A DNA stretch of 64,000 nucleotides, taken from Thermomonospora catenispora (GTDB taxonomy: Bacteria > Actinomycetota > Actinomycetes > Streptosporangiales > Streptosporangiaceae). The translations under genes and the position numbers were made by a program. A model generated the notes under the pieces. The model made no database searches and had not been told where the DNA came from. It saw only the letters and a program-made list of their open reading frames with translations. The DNA is taken from positions 119,306 to 183,305 of the forward strand of contig NZ_RRYT01000007.1 of the NCBI RefSeq assembly GCF_006363815.1. The letters run 5' to 3'. Below are positions 48,026 through 56,484 of this stretch, piece by piece; position 1 is the first letter of the stretch, and each line of letters starts with the position of its first letter.

Positions 48026-48856
48026 ATGTCCGAACCGCCGCGTCCACTACTGAGTCGAGCGTCCATCGGGGCGATCGCGGACCTGGCCCGATCACAGCCT
48101 CAGGTCGAGGCAGCGCTCGCCGGAACGGAGTTGGAACTGGTCGAGGTTCCGGTCGGCAGGCACGGTGGGACGGTCATCGTCCCGCACGTCTCGCAGCGGT
48201 TGTTCCGGACGCTCCAAAACCTGGACCTGACCGACCGGGCGGTGGTGAACACGGTGCTGGCGGTGACGGCCAGGCTGGCCGAGTCCTATGCCCAGTCTCC
48301 GGACGCCGATCCGGGACGGCTGTCGCACCTGCGGAGATGCCTGGCCAACGACGGCTACTTCCTCGATCAGAGCGGCGATCCGAGGGCGGTCATCCGGGAG
48401 CTGGCGGCCCTGGCCACTGCCCGGCTGACTGATGCATCCGCTCTGCGGGTCGAGCTTGCCCGGTTGGAACGCGGCCTGGACGAGGATCCCGGCCGTGACA
48501 TCGGCACCGCCAAGCGCTTGGTGGAGTCCACCGCCAAGATCGTCTTGACCAGGTGCGGCGAAAAGTACGACAAGAACGCTAGTGTGCCCTGGCTGGTGGA
48601 CCGGGCGATGGACCAGCTGGACCTGACCGCCGCGGGCAAGCCGAAGGCGCAGAGCGAGCTGCTCGAACATCTGACGGGCCTGGCCAAGAAGGTGAACACG
48701 ATGCGCAATCAGGCGGGTGACGGGCACGGTCAGGCCACCGCCGTCAGCGGGATCGACTCCCGCGACAGCCGCCTGGTCGTCCGCGCGGCCATCGCCTGGT
48801 GCGCCTACTTGCTCGACACTCTGTCCGACATGCCGGAACGGCGGCAGAACACTTGA
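48026..48856 (+). CDS. Abi_C/HEPN-type abortive-infection protein
   Basis: A 276-residue protein whose C-terminal 110 residues match the Abi_C (abortive infection C-terminus) pattern: AKRLVESTAKIVLTRCGEKYDKNASVP, then LLEHLTGLAKKVNTMRNQAGDGHGQ with R227-N228 and H234, then SRLVVRAAIAWCAYLLDTL. Abi_C is related to HEPN domains, whose R-x4-6-H motif is an RNase active site; here R-x6-H is complete. The N-terminal 150 residues are a helical region I do not recognise. GAGGAAGG lies 5 nt before ATG 48026. It is convergent with the DUF262 gene. In known systems such proteins degrade RNA on infection; that is inference here. Confidence 0.8.
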   Translation: MSEPPRPLLSRASIGAIADLARSQPQVEAALAGTELELVEVPVGRHGGTVIVPHVSQRLFRTLQNLDLTDRAVVNTVLAVTARLAESYAQSPDADPGRLSHLRRCLANDGYFLDQSGDPRAVIRELAALATARLTDASALRVELARLERGLDEDPGRDIGTAKRLVESTAKIVLTRCGEKYDKNASVPWLVDRAMDQLDLTAAGKPKAQSELLEHLTGLAKKVNTMRNQAGDGHGQATAVSGIDSRDSRLVVRAAIAWCAYLLDTLSDMPERRQNT

Positions 48857-48941
48857 CGTTCCGCGGACGGATGCGGCCCGCGATGGTCGGCCGCCCGTGT
48901 GCCGATCGCGCGACGGATGCGGGCGGCACACGGGCGGGTGT

Positions 48942-51023
48942 TCACTCCGAGGGAGCGCTCTGGCCTGTTCGCTGCACGTACTCCAGGCGCAAGATCGCCA
49001 GCGGCGTCAGCTCGCCGTCCAGCGAGGCGCTCCAGAACTCCCAGCCGTTGCGGTGGCCACCGGCGGCCGCCTTGGCGGCGCCGCTCGGCGAGTCGTAGAT
49101 CTGCCCCTCGAACTCGACCTGGCCGGTGGAGGTCACGGTGGCGCTGACGTGGTTCTCCGCCCCGATGAGGATGCAGCCCGGCTCCAGCAGCCCATGCTCC
49201 AACAGGTGGGAGAGATCGACTCCGTACACCGCGCGTCCGCCTTCGCTCACCGGCCTGCCGGGGGCGGGGTAGGCCGCGGTGTAGCCGGGGTCGCGCAGCA
49301 GCTGGAAGGCCTCCCGGATCACCTGGGCCATCAGCACGCGTCGGGCCTTGAGGAAGGACTGGTAGTCCATCTCGTGCCAGCCCTCCGGCAGGGCGTGCAG
49401 GTGCATCTGCCGGGCCACCTCTTCCGGCGTCAGCCCGCTGGCCTCCACCTCGGCGGGCCAGTACCGGGACGGGTCGGCGCCGGGGACGGACCCGGGCCAC
49501 TCCACCAGCGTCATGTTCGCGATCTGGTTGATCTGCCCGGTGGTGGTGATCCGGTAGGCCTCCTGCAGGTAGGTCCGGCGGAACAGGTGGTCGCGATTGA
49601 TTCCTCGCCGGCTGGTGACCGCCGGGTCCATGGCGGCGCGCACGCTGGTGCGCGACAGCAGCACCGGTGCGTCGTGGATGTTGAGCGCCGCCAGGTAGGC
49701 CGACAGGTTCGGCGACCGCGAGGCCGAGGTCTCCAGGTCGTCGGGCAGCCGGATGTTCCAGTAGTCGGCGGTGAGGGTGTTGTCCACCACCCGGTCCAGC
49801 ACCTGGCAGAAGCCGTCGGCGTCGCCGGGGGCCACCTCGTCCAGCAGGCGGAAGTCGCGTTCGGCCTGGGTCTCGAAGCTGCCGGTGTAGCGGGAGGTGG
49901 TGTGCGCCATGAAGAACCAGCGGGCGATCACCTCTCGCAGTCGCTGCGCCGGCACCGCGAACTCGGTGCGGCCCAGCAGCCACAGCGCGTAAGTGAACAC
50001 GATGGCCGTCTCGCTGGTGATCATCTTGCCGCCGCGGAACCCGGCGCGTTCCAGGCACAGCAGGAATTCGTGCCAGTTGCCCAGGTCGAGCACCTGGGCC
50101 TGGGCCTGCTCCAGCCGCGCGAACTGCTCTTCGCGGGTGTGCCCCTCAAGGGTCTTGCCGCGCAGCAGCGTGTAGACGTCCTTGAGCACCGCGCGCCGGA
50201 ACGCCAGCGCCACGCTCACTCGCAGCAACTGGTCGGGCTGCGGACGCAGGTACCAGTTGAAGGCGGTCGTGCCGTCCAGGGAGGGCTGCCGGGCGCCGCG
50301 GCAGAACTCCTCCAGGTCGCGCCGCCCCTTCTCCCAGAACACGCTCATCAGCGTGAGGATGAAGTCGGACTGGTTGAGCGTGACGCCCGCGCTGTTGATC
50401 CGCACGAAGATCTCGGCGACCTGCTCTTCGTCGGTGGACTTCGACAGCTCCACCACGTTGGAGCTGTAGTTGCTCAGATCGCGCAGCCGGTTGAGGGCCT
50501 CGACGAGCCGGTCCTCTTCGTCCTCGCTCACCTCGCGGCGTTCCCGCAGGCCCTTGATGAATTCCCGCACCACCCGGTGGAAGCTCGGCGCGGTCCACAG
50601 CACGCTGATGTCGGGGATGTACTCCGGATCCTGCTCGGTGGCCGCGTCGGTCACCTTGAAGGTGGCGTCGGCGGGCCGGAAGGCGATGCGGATGCGGGTC
50701 TTCTCGTAGTTCTCCCGCACCACCTCCTTGCCCCGCATCACCGCATACAGCGAGGTGAGCCGCTGCTGCCCGTCCACGATCACGTGCCGGGGCACCGCGT
50801 CCCCGGTGCCGATGCGCCGCGCCCCGGGCTCGGCGTCGGTCTCCCAGAACAACAGGAATCCGACAGGGAACCCCTTGTGCATCGAATCGAACAGTGAGCG
50901 GACTTTCGTGGCCTTCCATACGAAAGGTCGCTGAATGTCCGGAAGGGCGATGTCTCCCCGGTCGATCGACTCGATCAGGTGGGAGACCGAATAGTCCGCG
51001 GTGCGGTAGAGCGTCGTGGCCAT
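48942..51023 (-). CDS. DUF262-HNH-RAMA protein, GmrSD/BrxU-like type IV restriction enzyme
   Basis: A 693-residue protein. The DUF262 domain (GmrS-like, ParB-type NTPase) shows IALPDIQRPFVW at 25-36, VDGQQRLTSLY with DGQQR at 84-88, and FVRINSAGVTLNQSDFIL. Residues about 470-530 carry a GmrD-like/DUF1524 HNH: INRDHLFRRTYL with H479, then INQIANMTLVEW. The C-terminal 90 residues fit a RAMA domain (LSHLLEHGLLEPGCIL, then YDSPSGAAKAAAGGHRNGWEFW). RAMA domains accompany adenine methylases and restriction enzymes and are thought to recognise DNA. ATG 51023 is preferred, with AAGGTG just upstream; TTG 51053 is in frame. It is divergent from the helicase-methylase operon. Confidence 0.85.
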   Translation of the reverse strand: MATTLYRTADYSVSHLIESIDRGDIALPDIQRPFVWKATKVRSLFDSMHKGFPVGFLLFWETDAEPGARRIGTGDAVPRHVIVDGQQRLTSLYAVMRGKEVVRENYEKTRIRIAFRPADATFKVTDAATEQDPEYIPDISVLWTAPSFHRVVREFIKGLRERREVSEDEEDRLVEALNRLRDLSNYSSNVVELSKSTDEEQVAEIFVRINSAGVTLNQSDFILTLMSVFWEKGRRDLEEFCRGARQPSLDGTTAFNWYLRPQPDQLLRVSVALAFRRAVLKDVYTLLRGKTLEGHTREEQFARLEQAQAQVLDLGNWHEFLLCLERAGFRGGKMITSETAIVFTYALWLLGRTEFAVPAQRLREVIARWFFMAHTTSRYTGSFETQAERDFRLLDEVAPGDADGFCQVLDRVVDNTLTADYWNIRLPDDLETSASRSPNLSAYLAALNIHDAPVLLSRTSVRAAMDPAVTSRRGINRDHLFRRTYLQEAYRITTTGQINQIANMTLVEWPGSVPGADPSRYWPAEVEASGLTPEEVARQMHLHALPEGWHEMDYQSFLKARRVLMAQVIREAFQLLRDPGYTAAYPAPGRPVSEGGRAVYGVDLSHLLEHGLLEPGCILIGAENHVSATVTSTGQVEFEGQIYDSPSGAAKAAAGGHRNGWEFWSASLDGELTPLAILRLEYVQRTGQSAPSE

Positions 51024-51291
51024 GGTCACCTTGTAACGTGCTTGAGCATTCAAGGTGAATCTATTGCTTTAAAGGGGTCGTTTCTTTCGAACGACATGAC
51101 CCCTCGCGCTTTCTCTGATTGAGGGTGTGCAAAATCGCCTTTCCAGGGCGTCCAAAATAAGGATCCTCGTTTTCGTGTGAACTCAATCGACCGGCAGATC
51201 GCCTGATGTCAGCCGAAACGGTGGCAAGTGGGCGGTCCGCCTGGCAGGATGTGGAGCGCTCACAACCGCAGGCCGGTGAGGGGAAGCGGCG
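51024..51291. promoter_or_regulatory. A+T-rich divergent promoter region of the defence genes
   Basis: The 268 bp between the DUF262 gene and the helicase gene are far poorer in G+C than the flanks. GTCGTT and AACGAC (about 51077-51095) form a short hairpin around TCTTTCG, nested in an imperfect AGGGGT/ACCCCT pair. Only noise-level reading frames are present. The helicase ribosome binding site is GGGGAAG, just before 51292. Confidence 0.6.
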
Positions 51292-54200
51292 ATGGACGTG
51301 TTCGACGTGCACCAGCGGCTCATCGACAGCTACTCGGAGTTCACCTCCTCGCTGGTGCAGGTACGCGATGAGCGGATCGCCGAGCACCTGCGCGCAGAGC
51401 GCGACCGTAAGACGCGCTGGCCCGACCCCTGGTTGTCACTGAACCCCGGCTTCGAGGCGGGCGGCACCATCACCGAGCTGGTCGCCCAAGGACTGCTGCA
51501 CCCCGGCTGCGACCGCTTCTTCCGCGACAAGACCGGCCCGCAGGACCCGGGGGAGTGGCCGCTGACCCTGCACCGCCACCAGCGGGAGGCGATCGAAGCG
51601 GCTGGCAGCGGCGACAGCTACGTGCTGACCACCGGCACCGGCTCGGGCAAGAGCCTGACCTACATCATCCCGATCGTCCACTCGGTGCTGAGCGCCCCCG
51701 AGCCCGGCCGCATCAAGGCCATCGTCGTCTACCCGATGAACGCCCTGGCCAACAGCCAGCTCCTGGAACTGGAGAAGTACCTCAACTGGGGCCTGCCCGA
51801 GGAGGAGCGCACCGTCTCCTTCGCCCGCTACACCGGCCAGGAGGACGCCGAGCAGCGCGACCGCGTCCTGCGCCGCCCGCCCGACATCCTGCTCACCAAC
51901 TACGTCATGCTCGAGTACCTGCTGACCCGCCCGGTGGAGCGGCAGCAGCTCATCGGCGCCGCCCAGGGCCTGCGCTTTTTGGTCCTGGACGAGCTGCACA
52001 CCTACCGGGGACGGCAGGGCGCGGACGTGGCGCTGCTGGTACGGCGGCTGCGGAACGCCTGCGACTCACCCGGCCTGCAGTGCGTGGGCACCTCGGCGAC
52101 CATGGCCACCGCCGCCACCTTCGCCGAGGCGCAGCGCGAGGTCGCCGACGTGGCCGGGCGCCTGTTCGGCGTCCCGGTGCGGCCCGAACGGGTCATCGGC
52201 GAGTGGCTGCGCCGCAACACCGCCCGGGCCGAGCCCGGCCCGGCCGAGCTGCGCGAGGGCATCGCCGCCGCGCTGGCCGACACCGACCGCGACTACCGCA
52301 CCCTGGCCGCCGATCCCCTGGCGGGCTGGGTGGAGACCACCTTCGGCCTGGCCACCGAACCGGGCACCGGACGCCTGGTGCGCCGCGATCCCCGCACCCT
52401 CCCGCAGGCCGCCCGCATGCTGGCCGAGCAGACCGGCGAGGAGGAGAAACGCTGCGCCGAGGCCATCGAGGCGATCCTGCAGCAGGGCGCCAAGGCCCGC
52501 CACCCCGAGACCCGCAGGCCGCTGTTCGCCTTCCGGCTGCACCAGTTCCTGTCCAAGGGCGACACCGTCCACGTCAGCGTCGAACCCGAGGCGACCCGCT
52601 ACATCACCAGCCAATACCAGGTCAGCGTTCCCGGCCGGCGCGAGAAGATCCTGCTGCCGCTGGCGTTCTGCCGCGAGTGCGGTCAGGAGTACCTGGTGGT
52701 GCACCGCGTCCGCCGCGACGGCACCGTCTTCTACGAGCCCCGCCACGACCGCGACGCCTCCGGCGGCGACGGCGTCAACGGCTACCTGTACATCAGCACC
52801 GACCACCCCTGGCCGTTCGAAGACCCCATCGGCGCCGGGCGGCTGCCCGACCACTGGTATGACACCGGCGACGACGGCAGCCCCTATGTGCTGCCCCGCT
52901 ACGCCGACCACCTGCCCCGCGAGGTGTGGGTGGGCACCGACGGCGCCGAGCGGCCCCCCGGCGAAGGGGTGCGCGCCGCGTACGTGTCCACCCCGTTCCG
53001 GTTCTGCCTGCATTGCCGGGTCTCTTACGACCGCAGTCGGGGCCAGGACCTGGCCCAGCTGGCCACCCACGCGGTCGAGGGCCGAAGCTCGGCGGTGTCG
53101 GTGATCAGCGCCGCCGTGGTGCAGGCCCTGCGCGCCCAGCCGGAACTGGACGACAAGGCCAAGAAGCTGCTGACGTTCGTGGACAACCGCCAGGACGCCA
53201 GCCTGCAGGCCGGGCACTTCAACGACTTCGTTCAGGTCACCCAGATCCGCGGGGCGCTGTACCGGGCCGCCCGCCGGGCCGGGCCGGCCGGGCTGACCCA
53301 TGAGAACGTCGCCCAGGCGGTCGAGGAGGCGCTGAATCTGCCGATGACCGCCTTCGCCCAGAAGCCGGACGCCAAGTTCAGCCAGAAGGACAACATCCGC
53401 CGGGCGCTGCGCCAGGTGCTGACCTACCGGCTCTACACCGACCTGGCCCGCGGCTGGCGGGTCACCATGCCCAACCTGGAGCAGACCGGCCTGATCCGCT
53501 TCTCCTACATCGACGTGGCGGAGATCGCCGCCGACGAGGAGTGCTGGGAGGGCACCCACCCGCTGCTGCGCGGCGACGAACCCGCCCACCGCGCCAAGCT
53601 GGCCCACATCATGCTGGACGAGATGCGCCGGGTGCTGGCCGTCGACGCCGAGGTGTTCACCCAGGAGGGCTTCGACCGCATGGCGGCGATGTCGGGCGAG
53701 CACTTGATCGCCCCCTGGGCGCTGTCGGACGGCGAACCGCAGATCAAGGCCCGCACCGTGTTCGCCGCCTCCTCCGGCCGGGGCGGCAGCCGCGGCGTCG
53801 TCCCCTTCACCGGCCGCACCGCGCTCGGCCGCTACCTGCGCCGCCCCCGGGAATTCCCGAACGCCCTCGGCCGGCAGGTCACCGTGGACGACGCCCACCG
53901 CATCATCGTCGACCTGCTGCACGTGCTGTCCAAGTACGGCCTGCTGACCGTGGCCGAGGAGACCAAGGACGGCACCCCCGGCTACCGGCTGAAGTCCTCG
54001 GCGATCCTGTGGCGTCCCGGGGACGGCGAAAGCGGCGCCCCCGACCCGCTGCGCAAGGTCGTCGCCGACGACGCCGACATCCGCGTCAACACCTTCTTCC
54101 GCGACCTGTACCGCCACACCGCCACCGAGCTGGCGCAGCTGCAGGCCCGCGAGCACACCGCCCAGGTCCGCGGCGAGGACCGCCTGCAGCGCGAACGGGA

Positions 54201-56484
54201 TTTCCGCAACGCCGACCTGCCGCTGCTGTACTGCTCGCCCACGATGGAGCTGGGCGTGGACATCTCCGACCTGAACGCGGTCGGCATGCGCAACGTCCCG
54301 CCCACCCCGGCCAACTACGCCCAGCGTTCCGGCCGCGCCGGCCGCGGCGGCCAGCCCGCGCTGGTCACCACCTACTGCTCCACCGGCAACGCCCACGACC
54401 AGTACTACTTCCGCCGCTCGGACCTGATGGTGGCCGGCAAGGTCCGCCCGCCCCGCCTGGATCTGACCAACGAGGACCTGCTGCGCTCGCACGTCCACGC
54501 CATCTGGCTGGCCGAGACCCGCGCCTCGCTGCACAGCCGGATGCCGGAGGTGCTCGACATCTCCGGCGAGAACCCCACCTTGGAGATCCACCCGCATCTG
54601 CGGGAGCAGTTCAGCGACGAGAACGCCCGCCGCCGCGCGATCAAACGCGCCCACGAAGTGCTGGCCGACTGCATGCCGGAGATCCACCAGGCCCCCTGGT
54701 GGTATGAGGGCTGGATCGAGGACGTGGTCCGCGGCGCGGCCCGGCGGTTCGACGCCGCCTGCGACCGCTGGCGGCAGCTGTACCGCTCGGCGCTGGAGGA
54801 GCAGCGCAAGCAGAACCGCATCGTCGTCGATCACGCCAGCACCCGGGACGCAGCCGAGCAGGCCCGCCGCCGCCGCACCGACGCCGAGAACCAGCTCAAG
54901 ATCCTCAAGAACGAGGACTCCGAGCAGGAGTTCAGCGACTTCTACACCTACCGCTACTTCGCTTCCGAGGGCTTTTTGCCCGGCTACTCCTTCCCCCGCC
55001 TGCCGGCCGCCGCCTACATCGGGGGACGCCGCCGGCGCGGCACCTACATCCAGCGGCCCCGTTTCATCGCGGTCGGCGAGTTCGGCCCCGGCGCGCTGAT
55101 CTACCACGAGGGCTCCCGCTATGAGGTCTCCCGCGTGCAGGTGCCGGTGGGGGCCGAGAGCGGGGACGTGGCCACCACCCAGGCCCGCATCTGCGGCTCG
55201 TGCGGCTACTGGCACAAGCGCGAGGCCGGCACCGACCGCTGCCTGGAGTGCGGCGCCGAACTCGGCGGCACGCTGCCGAACATGCTGCACCTGCAGACCG
55301 TCTACACCGTGCGGCGCGACCGGATCTCCTCCGATGAGGAGGAACGCCGCCGCGCCGGTTTCGAGCTGCAGACCGTCTACCAGTTCAGCACGCACGGCGC
55401 CCGGCCGGGACGGCTGCCGGCCGCCGTGCGTGCCGCCTCCGGCGAGGCGCTGGCCGACCTGGTGTACGGGGACGCCGCCACCCTGCGCGTGATCAACCGG
55501 GGCCGCCGCGGCCGCCGCGACCGCGGCAACGTCGGTTTCTGGCTCGACCCGGTCAGCGGCAAGTGGCTGCGCGAGCCCCGGGCCGCCGACCTGACCCCCG
55601 AGGACTCCGGGCTGGAGGTGCTCCAGGAGGACCGCCGCGCCGTCAAGGTCGTCCCGTTCGTGCAGGACACCAAGAACATCCTGGTGTTCCGCCTGACCCG
55701 CCAGGTCTCCGAGGAGCAGGCGGTCACCTTGCGGTATGCGCTGGAACGCGGCATGGAGGCGCTGTTTCAGCTGGAGGACGCCGAGCTGACCAGCGAACCG
55801 CTGCCCGACCCGCAGGGCCGGGGCCGGATGCTGTTCGTGGAGAGCGCCGAGGGCGGCGCGGGCGCGCTGCGGCGGCTGCACGCCGAACCCACCGCCCTCG
55901 CCGAGGCGGCCCGCACCGCCTTGGAGATCATGCACTTCGACCCGCGGACCGGCGAGGACCTCGGCGGCGCCCCCGGCGCCCGCGAACGCTGCGAACGCGG
56001 CTGCTATGACTGCCTGCTGTCCTACACCAACCAGCTCTACCACCGCCTCATCGACCGCATGGCGATCACCGGCCTGCTGCTGGAGCTGGCCGCGTCCCGC
56101 ACCGAAGGCGGCCACGGCACCGAGCTCACCCCGGCCGAGCGCGCCGCCCGCCTCGCCGAGCAGGCCGGCAGCGACTTGGAACGCCGCTTGGTCACCTTCC
56201 TGGCCGAAGGCGAGTACCGTCTTCCCGACGAGGCCCAGCACCTGGTCGCCGAGGCCCTGGCCCGCCCCGACTTCGTCTACCGGCTGCCCGCCGGCCCGGT
56301 CGCCCTGTTCGTGGACGGCCCCCACCACGCCCACCGGGCCGTCGCCGAACGCGACCTGCAGGCCGAGTACCGGCTGATGGACCTGGGCTGGCTGGTCATC
56401 AGATTCGGACACGACGCGGATTGGAACGAGATCGTGCGGCAGTACCCCAACGTCTTCGGCACTGGACGGGAGGGCGCCCGATGA
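51292..56484 (+). CDS. Defence helicase with zinc clusters, DUF1998 and C-terminal nuclease-like domain
   Basis: A 1730-residue superfamily 2 helicase. Walker A GTGSGKS is at 115-121, motif II is D233-E-L-H236, and motif VI QRSGRAGR starts at Q1011. Two CxxC pairs (C460/C463 and C572/C575) fall inside a long insertion between the RecA lobes, and a zinc ribbon is at C1301/C1304/C1317/C1320. The DUF1998 module (about 1500-1590) has LFVESAEGGAGALRRLH and C1567-x3-C1571-x2-C1574. Residues 1640-1730 resemble a DUF559/Vsr-like nuclease fold, with D1660 in RPDFVY, D1675 in LFVDGPHH, H1678 and a final GWLVIRFG. It combines the features of DISARM DrmA (helicase) and DrmB (DUF1998). Its stop overlaps the next start (ATGA). 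Confidence 0.9.
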   Translation: MDVFDVHQRLIDSYSEFTSSLVQVRDERIAEHLRAERDRKTRWPDPWLSLNPGFEAGGTITELVAQGLLHPGCDRFFRDKTGPQDPGEWPLTLHRHQREAIEAAGSGDSYVLTTGTGSGKSLTYIIPIVHSVLSAPEPGRIKAIVVYPMNALANSQLLELEKYLNWGLPEEERTVSFARYTGQEDAEQRDRVLRRPPDILLTNYVMLEYLLTRPVERQQLIGAAQGLRFLVLDELHTYRGRQGADVALLVRRLRNACDSPGLQCVGTSATMATAATFAEAQREVADVAGRLFGVPVRPERVIGEWLRRNTARAEPGPAELREGIAAALADTDRDYRTLAADPLAGWVETTFGLATEPGTGRLVRRDPRTLPQAARMLAEQTGEEEKRCAEAIEAILQQGAKARHPETRRPLFAFRLHQFLSKGDTVHVSVEPEATRYITSQYQVSVPGRREKILLPLAFCRECGQEYLVVHRVRRDGTVFYEPRHDRDASGGDGVNGYLYISTDHPWPFEDPIGAGRLPDHWYDTGDDGSPYVLPRYADHLPREVWVGTDGAERPPGEGVRAAYVSTPFRFCLHCRVSYDRSRGQDLAQLATHAVEGRSSAVSVISAAVVQALRAQPELDDKAKKLLTFVDNRQDASLQAGHFNDFVQVTQIRGALYRAARRAGPAGLTHENVAQAVEEALNLPMTAFAQKPDAKFSQKDNIRRALRQVLTYRLYTDLARGWRVTMPNLEQTGLIRFSYIDVAEIAADEECWEGTHPLLRGDEPAHRAKLAHIMLDEMRRVLAVDAEVFTQEGFDRMAAMSGEHLIAPWALSDGEPQIKARTVFAASSGRGGSRGVVPFTGRTALGRYLRRPREFPNALGRQVTVDDAHRIIVDLLHVLSKYGLLTVAEETKDGTPGYRLKSSAILWRPGDGESGAPDPLRKVVADDADIRVNTFFRDLYRHTATELAQLQAREHTAQVRGEDRLQRERDFRNADLPLLYCSPTMELGVDISDLNAVGMRNVPPTPANYAQRSGRAGRGGQPALVTTYCSTGNAHDQYYFRRSDLMVAGKVRPPRLDLTNEDLLRSHVHAIWLAETRASLHSRMPEVLDISGENPTLEIHPHLREQFSDENARRRAIKRAHEVLADCMPEIHQAPWWYEGWIEDVVRGAARRFDAACDRWRQLYRSALEEQRKQNRIVVDHASTRDAAEQARRRRTDAENQLKILKNEDSEQEFSDFYTYRYFASEGFLPGYSFPRLPAAAYIGGRRRRGTYIQRPRFIAVGEFGPGALIYHEGSRYEVSRVQVPVGAESGDVATTQARICGSCGYWHKREAGTDRCLECGAELGGTLPNMLHLQTVYTVRRDRISSDEEERRRAGFELQTVYQFSTHGARPGRLPAAVRAASGEALADLVYGDAATLRVINRGRRGRRDRGNVGFWLDPVSGKWLREPRAADLTPEDSGLEVLQEDRRAVKVVPFVQDTKNILVFRLTRQVSEEQAVTLRYALERGMEALFQLEDAELTSEPLPDPQGRGRMLFVESAEGGAGALRRLHAEPTALAEAARTALEIMHFDPRTGEDLGGAPGARERCERGCYDCLLSYTNQLYHRLIDRMAITGLLLELAASRTEGGHGTELTPAERAARLAEQAGSDLERRLVTFLAEGEYRLPDEAQHLVAEALARPDFVYRLPAGPVALFVDGPHHAHRAVAERDLQAEYRLMDLGWLVIRFGHDADWNEIVRQYPNVFGTGREGAR

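Noticed and set aside
47694..48095. 133-codon minus-strand frame at the island boundary
   Set aside because: It overlaps the start of the Abi_C gene and shows no domain; base use is not gene-like. Treated as non-coding, although a degraded gene cannot be excluded.
52066..56412. 1448-codon frame antisense to the defence helicase
   Set aside because: Gly/Ala/Val/Gln-rich shadow of a gene with clear motifs on the plus strand.
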